From Sphingomonadales bacterium UBA6157 (GTDB lineage: Bacteria; Pseudomonadota; Alphaproteobacteria; Sphingomonadales; Sphingomonadaceae), in the NCBI GenBank assembly GCA_002423025.1, contig DIUN01000006.1:21430-85429 (forward strand): a stretch of DNA of 64,000 nucleotides. The letters run 5' to 3'. Of this stretch, positions 34,542 to 43,955 are shown one piece after another (the first letter of the stretch is position 1; each line of letters opens with the position of its first letter). Under the pieces are notes generated by a model, which worked only from the letters and a program-made list of their open reading frames with translations, ran no database searches and was not told where the DNA came from. The translations under genes and the position numbers were made by a program.

Positions 34542-34849
34542 AGCTAAATATTGATCCCAACTGGCGCCGAGCAGTGCTGGCGCTGCTTTTTGGCGGCTCG
34601 GGAATCTCACTGTCGCTTATGGCGCTCTGGTTGGCCTGGAATGTGCTTCACGGCCCTTGGCCGGAAGCTCTGGCCGGGCAGAGGCTGAGGCTCATTGGCG
34701 GCGCACTTTACGCAACGATGGCGTTGCTAGGTCTGGTGCTGACAGGGCTGGCGATGACGGTAGCGCTACGCCAGGTGTCCGCCCGCTTCATGGGGGCTGA
34801 TTTCTCGGCTTCAGGCAATGGCAACGACGGGCAGGGGCCGGGAACATGA
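34538..34849 (+). CDS. Putative holin
   Basis: I do not recognise a precise family. The 103-aa product has two clear transmembrane helices (about residues 13-37 and 52-76), a positively charged start and a hydrophilic Gly/Asn-rich tail. Size, topology and position between the endolysin and spanin genes, with 4-bp overlaps at both ends, make a holin the best reading. It lacks the three-span form of the GTA holin domain. Confidence 0.6.
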   Translation: MKLNIDPNWRRAVLALLFGGSGISLSLMALWLAWNVLHGPWPEALAGQRLRLIGGALYATMALLGLVLTGLAMTVALRQVSARFMGADFSASGNGNDGQGPGT

Positions 34850-35391
34850 TGGCGTTGGCGGGATGGCGCGGGCTGTTGGCGATGGTGCCGCGCACTGCCT
34901 GGCTGGTGCTGGGCGGCCTCGCGGCTCTGTTGCTGTTGGCACGCTGGCACGAGGGGCAGGTCGCGAAGGCCGAACTGGTCGGGGCATCAGCACAGGCAGA
35001 ACGGGACAGGACCGCCTTTACTCAGGCCTCCGAAGCAGCAGCAGCAGCTCAGCGCGAACTGGCGGTAGAGCTGGCGGTGCGGCAGCAGAAAATCTCGAAA
35101 GGAACGAATGATGCGCTTGCGGTTCGCCATGCCGAGCTTGCTCGTCGTTACGATGCTCTGCGGTTGCGCTGGGCGGATGCCCGCACCGGTGCCGGTGATT
35201 CCAGCAAGGGTGGAGCAAATGCCCTTTCCAGCGCCTCCGCCGGGACTGTTGACGCCGCTTGTGCGGCCCGCGGGTGGGTATCTCTCGACACTGCCGCAGC
35301 CGCTGCAGAAGCGGCCGACACAGCCATAGCCAAGGACGATGCCTGGATTGCCTGGGCGAAAGCGCAAGCGGCGGCCTGGCCGAAAGGCTAG
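34846..35391 (+). CDS. Rz-like inner-membrane spanin (i-spanin)
   Basis: A 181-aa protein with a single N-terminal membrane anchor (about residues 13-34), followed by an Ala/Glu-rich helical region (about 40-110) that should form the periplasmic coiled coil, and a hydrophilic C-terminal part. This is the topology of lambda Rz. It starts within the holin stop codon (ATGA) and hosts a smaller lipoprotein gene in another frame, exactly as in Rz/Rz1 pairs. Its stop overlaps the convergent carbonic anhydrase stop. Sequence identity to a known Rz is not claimed. Confidence 0.7.
   Translation: MMALAGWRGLLAMVPRTAWLVLGGLAALLLLARWHEGQVAKAELVGASAQAERDRTAFTQASEAAAAAQRELAVELAVRQQKISKGTNDALAVRHAELARRYDALRLRWADARTGAGDSSKGGANALSSASAGTVDAACAARGWVSLDTAAAAAEAADTAIAKDDAWIAWAKAQAAAWPKG
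35108..35329 (+). CDS. Rz1-like outer-membrane lipoprotein spanin (o-spanin), nested
   Basis: A 73-aa frame lies entirely inside the i-spanin gene in a different reading frame (+1). It encodes a lipoprotein signal (hydrophobic core then LCGC, modified Cys20) and a short, proline-rich mature chain ending with a PPPG segment and several more prolines, like lambda Rz1. GAAAGGA stands 5-8 bases before the tandem ATG codons, a strong ribosome-binding site in the middle of another gene. The combination of lipobox, proline-rich body and Shine-Dalgarno makes chance unlikely. The Cys at -2 of the lipobox is slightly unusual. Confidence 0.72.
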   Translation: MMRLRFAMPSLLVVTMLCGCAGRMPAPVPVIPARVEQMPFPAPPPGLLTPLVRPAGGYLSTLPQPLQKRPTQP

Positions 35392-35912
35392 ACCGCGAGC
35401 GACGCCTTGTGCAGCTTGGCTGTCTCCACATAGCTTGCAGCGCCCCGGCGGTTCTGGGCTATCTCTGGTTCGCTTAGCAGGCGCAGAAGCCTGGCGGGGC
35501 GGCCAGCCCAGAGCTCGGCACGGCGGATGCGTTTGCCCGGCGTCAGCATGGCGCCGGCGGCGAGCATGCCGTCACTTTCCACCACGCAGCCATCCATGAC
35601 GATGGCGCCTAAGCCGATGAAGCTGTGATTCTCCAATACGCATCCGTGAATCATGGCAAGGTGCCCTATCAACACATCGTCACCGATGCTCGTTGCGTAG
35701 CGATTGGTCGTGACATGGACGACGCTGCCATCCTGGATGTTCGTTCGCGAGCCCACTGTGATGCGTTCGACATCGCCGCGAAGAACGCAATTGTACCAGA
35801 TCGAACTGTCTTCGCCGATCGTCACATCCCCAATAATTCTGGCACCCGGCGCAACGAAGGCGGACGGCGCGATGAATGGCCAGCAATCCCCGAAGCGCAG
35901 GATGCTGCTCAC
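35388..35912 (-). CDS. Gamma-class carbonic anhydrase-like protein
   Basis: A 174-aa left-handed beta-helix with hexapeptide repeats. The three metal histidines of gamma-carbonic anhydrases are present (His66, His84, His89 from the start used), as are an RGD-like catalytic-loop segment and Gln60. Family members hydrate carbon dioxide or serve as metal-binding proteins of unknown substrate. I start at the GTG at 35912, which overlaps the argC stop (GTGA), giving the standard family length; a longer open frame continues into argC and is not used. Confidence 0.88.
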   Translation of the reverse strand: MSSILRFGDCWPFIAPSAFVAPGARIIGDVTIGEDSSIWYNCVLRGDVERITVGSRTNIQDGSVVHVTTNRYATSIGDDVLIGHLAMIHGCVLENHSFIGLGAIVMDGCVVESDGMLAAGAMLTPGKRIRRAELWAGRPARLLRLLSEPEIAQNRRGAASYVETAKLHKASLAV

Positions 35913-36952
35913 GGAAACAGCGGCGCTGCTTCCAGCCCCATGGTTTCGGGCAGGCCAAACATCAGGTTCATGTTCTGGATGGCCTGGCCCGAGGAGCCCT
36001 TCACCAGATTGTCGATGGCGGCGATGATGATGGCGCGGCCGGGCACGCGATCTGCAAAGACGTTGACGACCGTATGGTTGGAGCCGCGCACCATGCGCGT
36101 CGCCGGCGCCAAACCTTCCGGCAAGAGGTGTACAAACGGCTCTGCTGCATAGCGACCGGCAAGCGTGGCGCGGAGGTCGGCAATGCCAGTGCCGGGCGCC
36201 ATTTCGGCTATGCAGGTAACAAGCTCGCCGCGGTTCATCGGCACGAGGTGCGGCGTGAAGCTCACCACAACCGGGCTGCCTGAGGCAAGACTCAGTTGCT
36301 GGTCGATCTCTGGCATGTGGCGGTGATGCCCGATGCCATAGGGGTGCACGGCCTCGGCGACTTCTGGGAAGAGATTGCCCTCCTTGAGGCTGCGGCCGGC
36401 GCCAGAAACGCCTGAGAGCGCGTTGATGGTGATGCGCTCGGGCGTGATGACGCCGGCTCCGAGCAGCGGCTGCAACGCCAGCAATACTGCCGTGGGGTAG
36501 CAGCCGGGGCAAGCAACCAGGCGCGCGGCGGGCAGGCTCGCTCTTGCGTATTCGCTCAGCCCATAAACTGCCTCTGGCAGCAGCGCCGGCGCCGGGTGCG
36601 CGCCGCCATACCAGTGGGCATAGACGTCTGCGTCCTTAAGCCGAAAATCAGCCGAGAGATCGATGATGCGCGGGCCAGAGAGCGTGCCGAGCAGGCTGGC
36701 CGAGGCCGCGTGCGGCAAGCAGCCGAACACTGCGTCGATGCTGGAAAAATCGATGCTCTCGCTAGGGACGAGGCGCGGCAGGCTGGGATAAGGCGCGAAG
36801 TGCGGCCAGATCTCGGCCATGGTTTGCCCGGCCTTGGAATTGGCCGAGAGAGCGGCGACCTCGATGCGTGGGTGGGTGAGCGCGAGGCGCACAAGATCGG
36901 CACCGGTGTAGCCGGAGGCACCGAGGACGGCGATGCGAATGGGCGTTGTCAT
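35909..36952 (-). CDS. argC: N-acetyl-gamma-glutamyl-phosphate reductase
   Basis: ArgC performs the NADPH-dependent third step of arginine biosynthesis. The 347-aa protein has the VLGASGYTGADL Rossmann start and the active-site cysteine in VACPGCYPTA (about residue 148), followed by GVSGAGR and GIGHHRHMPEI segments. Length and motifs fit the long, type I ArgC. The gamma-carbonic-anhydrase-like gene follows with a 4-bp overlap, which suggests a link to carbon dioxide-consuming arginine/pyrimidine synthesis. Confidence 0.95.
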   Translation of the reverse strand: MTTPIRIAVLGASGYTGADLVRLALTHPRIEVAALSANSKAGQTMAEIWPHFAPYPSLPRLVPSESIDFSSIDAVFGCLPHAASASLLGTLSGPRIIDLSADFRLKDADVYAHWYGGAHPAPALLPEAVYGLSEYARASLPAARLVACPGCYPTAVLLALQPLLGAGVITPERITINALSGVSGAGRSLKEGNLFPEVAEAVHPYGIGHHRHMPEIDQQLSLASGSPVVVSFTPHLVPMNRGELVTCIAEMAPGTGIADLRATLAGRYAAEPFVHLLPEGLAPATRMVRGSNHTVVNVFADRVPGRAIIIAAIDNLVKGSSGQAIQNMNLMFGLPETMGLEAAPLFP

Positions 36953-37013
36953 GCCGTCGCGTTAGGGCAAGCGACCGAGGGGTTCAAGCTTGCGCCGAAA
37001 CTGCCGGGCTCTC

Positions 37014-37748
37014 TCAAGGCGTTTGCGGCTCGTCCCTGGGCCTTGAGAAATCGAAGCGAATACGTACCCATTCACCGATCTGCGCCTTGCCGTCGATGCG
37101 CGGTGGCCGCACGCGGAATTGCCAGGCAGCTTGTCTCATGGCCCGTGCCAACCCCGAACCAGGGGGTGAGTCGCCGAGTTCCTGGCAGTCTTCGACTCGA
37201 TAGTTCGGCACAGTGCGACAGGCGATCATGGCCCAGCTGCCTGGCGGTGCGCCGCGCGGCAGATAGCCGTTGATCTCGGCATCGGTTGGCTCGCGTTGCC
37301 ATTCGGCATTGTAAAGCGTTCGCCCGGCCGGGCCCTGGCTGGGCCCATAAGTTGCGGAACTGCTGGCGACAGTGCTGTCACTGCCGGCACTGGCTGCGGC
37401 TGCACTTCGAGCGCTGGGCAGCTTCGTGATGTCCACCATCGGCATCAGGCCAAGATCGAACGGCTTTGTTTCGGGCGGGGCTGGCGAAGGGGCAGGGGCT
37501 GGCTGGACGAGCGGCTTGCTGGCGGCTGGTGGCGCGGTCTTTACAGGGGCGGGCTTGATGGCTGGCTCGGCGATCTGGCGCATCTCGAAAATCTTTTGCT
37601 CGATTTTCGCCTTTTGCTCCGGCGTCAGGAACAGCAGCATTGTCGCGAGCAGGGCATGCACGAGCAGAACGAGCAGAAATGCCAAGGCGCGGCGCTGGAA
37701 CAGCGCGCGACGTCCGCCCGGCGAACCTTGGAAAATCACCGAAGCCAT
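37014..37748 (-). CDS. TonB-like protein with a proline-rich linker
   Basis: A 244-aa protein with one N-terminal membrane span (about residues 20-41), a helical charged segment, a proline/alanine-rich linker (about 62-95) and a C-terminal domain with two cysteines (C-R-T...D-C-Q) and a short region, GEWVRIRFDF, that recalls the last strand of the TonB carboxy-terminal fold. It has TonB-type topology, but no ExbB/ExbD genes are nearby. A TonB paralogue or an envelope structural protein are both possible. Confidence 0.6.
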   Translation of the reverse strand: MASVIFQGSPGGRRALFQRRALAFLLVLLVHALLATMLLFLTPEQKAKIEQKIFEMRQIAEPAIKPAPVKTAPPAASKPLVQPAPAPSPAPPETKPFDLGLMPMVDITKLPSARSAAAASAGSDSTVASSSATYGPSQGPAGRTLYNAEWQREPTDAEINGYLPRGAPPGSWAMIACRTVPNYRVEDCQELGDSPPGSGLARAMRQAAWQFRVRPPRIDGKAQIGEWVRIRFDFSRPRDEPQTP

Positions 37749-37836
37749 CGTGGCAGCGCCTAGCCCGCGCCGACACCAGCCGCAACCCGGCAGCAGGCGT
37801 TCTTGATGCGGCTTAACGGCCTGTCCTGCCCTGTTT

Positions 37837-38835
<999 letters not shown>

Positions 38836-38878
38836 AGTTTTGGGTTAGCGCGGGTTTCGCCGCGTGTCATCTCCCACG

Positions 38879-39598
38879 TCAGTGGATCGGCACACCGCCA
38901 AGGCTCCGCGAGAGTGCTGCCGAAATGCGGGAGCGTGCTTCCGCTGAAATTGCCTTGCGGTGTGGATGATCGCCGGGATCGAACGGCTCGAGGAAATGCA
39001 CCCGCACTTCAAAGCTGCCCTTGCGCTTGAAGACACGAAGCGCATTTTCCGGCGCTGTTTCCTCCCCGATCCAAGCCAGGTCTTTGCCGGCGTCATCAAA
39101 GTCCAGCAGGACCGGCTGAATCCACAGGGTGCGAGGCGGCGGCATCAGCACGGCAAACAGCGGCGCCTTGAAGGGCAGCAGGCTGCGGCCATCAGTGGTG
39201 GTGCCTTCCGGGAAGATGGTGACGGGCTGGTGCTCGGCCAGCGCGGCGCGAAGCTCCTCAACTTGCGTACCCACGGTCATCCGTGCCGTGCGTGAGACGA
39301 ACACGGTGTGATTGAGCGTCGCCAGCCAGCCGATCAACGGCCATTCCGCGATTTTGTCCTGTGCCACAAAGGCGGTGCCGGTGGCGCCGCCGATGACCGT
39401 GATATCGATCCACGAAAGATGATTGGCGACAAAGAACACATCGCCCGGCAGCGGTTTGCCGAGCACCCGTACCCGGGCGCCAACACAGCGCGCCGCCAGG
39501 CGAAGGAAGCGGCGCGGCCAGGGTGAGGGACGCCCCACAAGTCGCCAGAAGCCGTGCATCGGCAGACAAACAGCCAGCGCCGCCGCCAACAGTGCCAC
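38879..39598 (-). CDS. plsC: 1-acyl-sn-glycerol-3-phosphate acyltransferase
   Basis: A membrane acyltransferase of the PlsC family. After a hydrophobic N-terminus come the NHLSWID catalytic box (variant of NHxxxxD), an FVSRTARM segment, and FPEGTTTDGRSL, which binds the glycerol phosphate. It should make phosphatidic acid. The start is uncertain: the frame is open to 39817, overlapping murI in the opposite direction. I use the GTG at 39598 with GAGG 10 bases upstream (239 aa); a TTG at 39706 would give 275 aa. Confidence 0.82.
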   Translation of the reverse strand: MALLAAALAVCLPMHGFWRLVGRPSPWPRRFLRLAARCVGARVRVLGKPLPGDVFFVANHLSWIDITVIGGATGTAFVAQDKIAEWPLIGWLATLNHTVFVSRTARMTVGTQVEELRAALAEHQPVTIFPEGTTTDGRSLLPFKAPLFAVLMPPPRTLWIQPVLLDFDDAGKDLAWIGEETAPENALRVFKRKGSFEVRVHFLEPFDPGDHPHRKAISAEARSRISAALSRSLGGVPIH

Positions 39599-39747
39599 GC
39601 GCGCTGCGAGCCTCGTAAGGCCCAGCAGGCCAGGCCGTGCCGTGTCAGCAATGATGTTATCGGCCCCCCATGTCTCGCCGCTAGCCCAGCACTCTTGCTG
39701 CTGCAAGCATGGACAGGGCCGCCCCGGCACAACTAAAGCGATGTTGC

Positions 39748-40539
39748 ATGAGCGCACCCATCCTCGTCTTTGATTCCGGCGTCGGCGGGCTCTCCGTGCT
39801 CGGGCCAATCCGAGCACTGCTGCCGGGCCTGCCGGTGGTCTATGCGGCTGACAATGCCGGCTTCCCTTATGGCATCAAGACCGAAGCCGAGATCGCGGCG
39901 CGTGTGCCGGCTTTGCTCGGCAGACTGGTCGAGCGCTATCGCCCCTGTCTTGTCGTGATTGCCTGCAATACTGCCTCCACCATTGCACTCTCCCACGTTC
40001 GCGCAGCGCTCGATTTGCCGGTGGTGGGCACTGTGCCGGCAATTAAACCGGCTGCGGAGCAATCCCGCACCCGCGTGATTGGCGTGCTCGGTACCGAGGC
40101 GACAGTGCGCCAGCCTTATGTCGACCGTCTCTCGGCCGAATATGCGGCGGACTGCATCGTGTTGCGCCACGGCTCTGCGGCGCTGGTCACGATGGCCGAG
40201 GCCAAGCTCGCTGGCGATAATGTGACGGCAGCTGACGTTGCGCCGGAGCTTGAGGGCCTGCTCCGCCAGCCGGGCGGTGACCGGATGGACATGGTGGTGC
40301 TGGCTTGCACGCATTTTCCGCTGCTGCTGCAGCAACTCGCTGCGGCCAGCCCCCGCCCTCTGGGCTTTGTGGATGGCGGGGCCGGCATTGCCCGGCGGGT
40401 GGCCTTTTTGCTCGGTGAGGATGCCGGGAAGGGATTGCCGCAGCCCGGCCGCGCGGTGTTCACCCGTGCCGATGCACAGGTTGACCGGCTGGCCGGGGCG
40501 CTTAAGAGCTTCGGGCTTGAGACCGTCGCGTTTCTCTGA
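39748..40539 (+). CDS. murI: Glutamate racemase
   Basis: MurI supplies D-glutamate for peptidoglycan. The 263-aa protein begins FDSGVGGLSVL, and has the two catalytic cysteines in VIACNTAS and VLACTHFPLL. A GFVDGGAGIARRV segment follows. I place the start at the ATG at 39748, which matches the family N-terminus, rather than 39 bases earlier. It is divergent from plsC. Confidence 0.95.
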   Translation: MSAPILVFDSGVGGLSVLGPIRALLPGLPVVYAADNAGFPYGIKTEAEIAARVPALLGRLVERYRPCLVVIACNTASTIALSHVRAALDLPVVGTVPAIKPAAEQSRTRVIGVLGTEATVRQPYVDRLSAEYAADCIVLRHGSAALVTMAEAKLAGDNVTAADVAPELEGLLRQPGGDRMDMVVLACTHFPLLLQQLAAASPRPLGFVDGGAGIARRVAFLLGEDAGKGLPQPGRAVFTRADAQVDRLAGALKSFGLETVAFL

Positions 40540-40568
40540 GCGAATTTCTCTGAAAAGGCCCCAGCCCT

Positions 40569-41021
40569 GTGCCGATGACCGATGCTGAACTGCTCGAACG
40601 CATGAACAAGTTCGTGCCGCCTACCGCCATTCTGCTCGGCCAGGAACTGCTGGAAGTGGATAGCGCTGCCGGCCGCGTGCGCATGAAGTTCCAACCCGGC
40701 CCGGAATGCTGCAATCCGATGGGCAATGTCCAGGGCGGCTTTGTTGTTGCCATGCTGGATGATGCAGCTGCATTTTCGGCAATCGTCAAATCCGGGGAAC
40801 GCATTGCCATTCCGACGATTGAACTGAAAGCCAGTTTCTTCGCGCCTGCACGCGCCGGAGTGCCGCTGTTTGCCGAGGGGCGCTGTATCAAGCTCGGCAA
40901 GCGGATTGCCTTTATGGAGGCTGACCTGACCGACGAGGCCGGCAATTTGCTGGCCCGGCTCACGACCAGCGCAGTGCCGCTCGCTGTCAACACCAACCCC
41001 AATCTGGTGGAACGCAAATGA
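40569..41021 (+). CDS. PaaI-family hotdog thioesterase
   Basis: A 150-aa single hotdog domain related to PaaI/YdiI acyl-CoA thioesterases. It contains the PMGNVQGGFVVAMLDDA helix with the conserved GG/D region and ELKASFFAPA. It ends with ATGA overlapping the enoyl-CoA-hydratase-like gene at 41018, so it may act in the same acyl-CoA pathway. GTG 40569 and ATG 40575 are alternative starts. Substrate is not defined. Confidence 0.86.
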   Translation: MPMTDAELLERMNKFVPPTAILLGQELLEVDSAAGRVRMKFQPGPECCNPMGNVQGGFVVAMLDDAAAFSAIVKSGERIAIPTIELKASFFAPARAGVPLFAEGRCIKLGKRIAFMEADLTDEAGNLLARLTTSAVPLAVNTNPNLVERK

Positions 41022-42067
41022 CCGATATCGCCGTTGAACCCGAAGTCCTGATCGAGCGCCGCGGCCGCGCCCTGTGGCTGACGCTTAACCGCCCAGCCGC
41101 GCTCAATGCGCTCAACCACCCGATGGCGCTGAGCATCCACCGCGCTCTGTTCGATGCCGCAGCCGATCCGGACATAGAGCGTGTCATTATCGAGGGCGCC
41201 GGCGAGCGCGCGTTTTGCGCCGGTGGCGATGTCGCGCTGCTTGCACGCCGCGGCCGGGAGGACCGGGCGCTTTGGGAGCAATTCTTTCATGACGAGTATC
41301 GCATGAACCAGGCCATCGCTCGGCTGGAGACGCCCTATGTGGCGATCCTCGATGGCGTCACCATGGGCGGTGGTGTTGGCCTGTCCATCCACGGACCTTA
41401 TCGCGTCGCTACAGAGCGTCTGCTGTTTGCCATGCCCGAAACCGGTATCGGCCTCATTCCGGATGTTGGCGGCACGCACGCACTGGCGCACCTGCCCGGC
41501 GAAATCGGCACCTGGCTGGCGCTTACGGGTGCGCGGCTGAAAGCTGCAGATTGTGTTTATGCCGGAATCGCCACGCACTTCGTGCCTGTGGAGCGGCTGG
41601 CCGTGTTGCGGGACCTGCTCGCGACGGGTGAGGAGCCGGTGGCCGAGATTCTGGAGACCCTGGACGCTCCGGCTGGCGAATCGGCTTTGGAAGCGCTTCG
41701 CGATGGCATTGATTTCCACTTCGGCCACGACCGTGTGGAGGACATTCTGGCCAGCCTCGACGAAGGCGATGATTGGGCGCGCGAACAAGCCGCGACTATT
41801 CGCAAGATGTCTCCCACTTCATGCAAGCTCAGCCTGGCGGGGCTGCGCGCCGGCCGTGGTGCCAGCATCGAGGATGCGCTGATTACCGAATATCGGATGG
41901 TCTGTGAAATTCGTAACGGGCATGATTTTTTCGAAGGCGTTCGTGCTCAGTTGATTGACAAGGACCGCAACCCGAAATGGCAGCCGGCGCGTTTCGAGGA
42001 TGTGAGCGATGCCGATGTGGCGCGGCACCTTGCGCCGCCGGAGACAGGTGACCTGACGTTCGAGTAG
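41018..42067 (+). CDS. 3-hydroxyisobutyryl-CoA hydrolase (crotonase fold)
   Basis: A 349-aa crotonase-fold protein. It has LNRPAALNAL, FCAGGDVALL (oxyanion hole), MGGGVGLSIHG and the catalytic-loop region ETGIGLIPDVGGTH, plus a C-terminal extension of about 90 residues typical for 3-hydroxyisobutyryl-CoA hydrolases of valine degradation. Longer than simple enoyl-CoA hydratases. It is coupled to a hotdog thioesterase by a 4-bp overlap. Another hydroxyisobutyrate-like dehydrogenase is encoded at 5344, far from here. Confidence 0.87.
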   Translation: MTDIAVEPEVLIERRGRALWLTLNRPAALNALNHPMALSIHRALFDAAADPDIERVIIEGAGERAFCAGGDVALLARRGREDRALWEQFFHDEYRMNQAIARLETPYVAILDGVTMGGGVGLSIHGPYRVATERLLFAMPETGIGLIPDVGGTHALAHLPGEIGTWLALTGARLKAADCVYAGIATHFVPVERLAVLRDLLATGEEPVAEILETLDAPAGESALEALRDGIDFHFGHDRVEDILASLDEGDDWAREQAATIRKMSPTSCKLSLAGLRAGRGASIEDALITEYRMVCEIRNGHDFFEGVRAQLIDKDRNPKWQPARFEDVSDADVARHLAPPETGDLTFE

Positions 42068-42174
42068 CCGGCGGCTGGCCAGCGGCAATTTTGCATCGGC
42101 CGGAGGGTCTCGCAGCATTGCCCGCAGCGCCCGCCGCCGCTAGATGTTGCGCTCGCTTGAGCGGATTTGCCTGA

Positions 42175-42630
42175 ATGACCACAAAACTCGCCATCGCTTC
42201 CGACCATGCCGGCTATGCGCTGAAGGCCGAACTGGTATGCGAACTGCGCCAGGCTGGACACGAGGTGCTCGATCTCGGGCCGGATAATGAGGATCGGGTG
42301 GATTACCCGGATTTCGGTTTCAAGCTCGCAGAGGCGATTGCATCGGGCGCGGCGGAGTGCGGTATTGTGATCTGCGGCTCGGGCATTGGAATTTCGATTG
42401 CTGCCAATCGTCACCCGGCGGTACGCGCGGCGCTGTGCACAAGCGGACTGATGGCGCGGCTCGCACGGCAACATAATGATGCCAATGTGCTGGCGCTGGG
42501 CAGCCGCATCATTGGTATCGAAGTGGCGCGCGATTGCGTTGCAGAATTTCTCGCCACCCCGTTCGAGGGTGGCCGTCATGCCGGGCGAGTCGCCAAGCTC
42601 GGCACCATCTTGAAGGACGCTTCTGCATGA
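42175..42630 (+). CDS. rpiB: Ribose-5-phosphate isomerase B
   Basis: RpiB interconverts ribulose-5-phosphate and ribose-5-phosphate. The 151-aa product has the IASDHAGYALK N-terminal motif, DYPDFG, and ICGSGIGISIAANR, where a Cys/Gly-rich loop holds the catalytic residue. It overlaps the glyA start by four bases (ATGA) and opens the rpiB-glyA-nrdR-trmJ run. In the 107-bp gap upstream only a CGCTC...GAGCG hairpin-like repeat was noticed. Confidence 0.94.
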   Translation: MTTKLAIASDHAGYALKAELVCELRQAGHEVLDLGPDNEDRVDYPDFGFKLAEAIASGAAECGIVICGSGIGISIAANRHPAVRAALCTSGLMARLARQHNDANVLALGSRIIGIEVARDCVAEFLATPFEGGRHAGRVAKLGTILKDASA

Positions 42631-43940
42631 GCACCAACCCCGCCAACATCGATGCCGCACCGCCGGTCGGCTTTTTCGAAAAGTCGCTCGCCGCTGCTGA
42701 CCCTGCCATTGCTGCAGCTGTGGCTGCGGAACTTGATCGCCAACAGAACCAGATCGAACTCATTGCATCGGAAAACATCGTCAGCCGTGCGGTGCTGGAA
42801 GCCCAGGGCTCAGTGTTCACCAACAAATATGCCGAGGGCTACCCCGGCAAGCGCTATTATCAGGGCTGCGGGCCCTCCGATGTGGTCGAGCAACTGGCTA
42901 TTGATCGCGCCAAGCAGCTTTACAATTGCGCTTATGCCAATGTGCAGCCGCACTCGGGCGCGCAGGCCAATGGCGCAGTGATGTTGGCGCTGACCAAGCC
43001 GGGCGATACCATTCTGGGCATGAGCCTCGATGCGGGTGGTCACCTGACGCACGGTGCGGCCCCTGCAATGAGCGGCAAGTGGTTCAACGCTGTGCAGTAT
43101 GGCGTCCGCCGTGAGGATCACCTCATCGATTTCGATCAAGTCGAGCGCTTGGCGCATGAGCACAAGCCGACTCTCATCATCGCCGGCGGCTCGGCCTATC
43201 CGCGCATCATCGATTTCGCCCGCTTCCGTGCCATTGCCGACGCGGTGGGCGCCAGGCTGCTGGTCGACATGGCGCATTTCTCGGGACTGGTTGCGGCTGG
43301 CATCCACCCCTCGCCGCTGCCACACGCCGATGTCGTGACCACCACCACGCACAAGACGCTGCGCGGCCCGCGAGGAGGGATGATCCTCTCCAATGACGAG
43401 GCGCTGGGCAAGAAGTTCAACAGCGCTGTGTTCCCCGGCCTCCAGGGCGGCCCGCTGATGCATGTCATCGCCGCCAAGGCTGTGGCTTTTGGCGAGGCGC
43501 TGACGCCGGAATATCGCGACTATGCCGTGCGCGTCGTCGCCAACGCCCAGACGCTGGCGGCCCGGCTCGTGGCCCGCGGCTGCGCCGTTGTCGCCGGTGG
43601 CACTGATACGCACCTGGCGCTCATCGATCTCACGCCCAAGGGCCTCACTGGCAAGGATGCTGATGAAGCGCTGGAGCGTGCCGGCATCACCTGCAACAAG
43701 AATGGCGTGCCGTTCGACCCGTTGCCGCCAACCAAGACCAGCGGTATTCGCGTCGGCTCGCCCGCCGGCACAACCCGTGGTTTTGGCCAGACAGAATTTG
43801 CCGCGATCGGTGACATGATCGCCGATGTGCTCGACGGCCTTGCGGCCAATGGCGCCGAGGGCAATGTTGCTGTGGAAAAGGCCGTCAACCAGCGGGTACG
43901 GGCGCTATGCGCGCGCTTCCCGATCTATCCGAACGCCTGA
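42627..43940 (+). CDS. glyA: Serine hydroxymethyltransferase
   Basis: GlyA makes glycine and methylene-tetrahydrofolate from serine. The 437-aa PLP enzyme has the ELIASENIVS N-terminal signature, NKYAEGYPGKRYY, DMAHFSGLVAAG and the PLP lysine in the TTTTHKTLRGPRGG loop. The ATG at 42627 overlaps the rpiB stop; a longer frame upstream is rejected because it lies in rpiB. glyA-nrdR order is common in proteobacteria. Confidence 0.97.
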   Translation: MSTNPANIDAAPPVGFFEKSLAAADPAIAAAVAAELDRQQNQIELIASENIVSRAVLEAQGSVFTNKYAEGYPGKRYYQGCGPSDVVEQLAIDRAKQLYNCAYANVQPHSGAQANGAVMLALTKPGDTILGMSLDAGGHLTHGAAPAMSGKWFNAVQYGVRREDHLIDFDQVERLAHEHKPTLIIAGGSAYPRIIDFARFRAIADAVGARLLVDMAHFSGLVAAGIHPSPLPHADVVTTTTHKTLRGPRGGMILSNDEALGKKFNSAVFPGLQGGPLMHVIAAKAVAFGEALTPEYRDYAVRVVANAQTLAARLVARGCAVVAGGTDTHLALIDLTPKGLTGKDADEALERAGITCNKNGVPFDPLPPTKTSGIRVGSPAGTTRGFGQTEFAAIGDMIADVLDGLAANGAEGNVAVEKAVNQRVRALCARFPIYPNA

Positions 43941-43955
43941 GCAGGGCTTCCGGGG

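Noticed and set aside
40502..41788. 428-codon minus-strand frame opposite the thioesterase and hydroxyisobutyryl-CoA hydrolase genes
   Set aside because: Crosses three clearly coding plus-strand genes and shows no domain.
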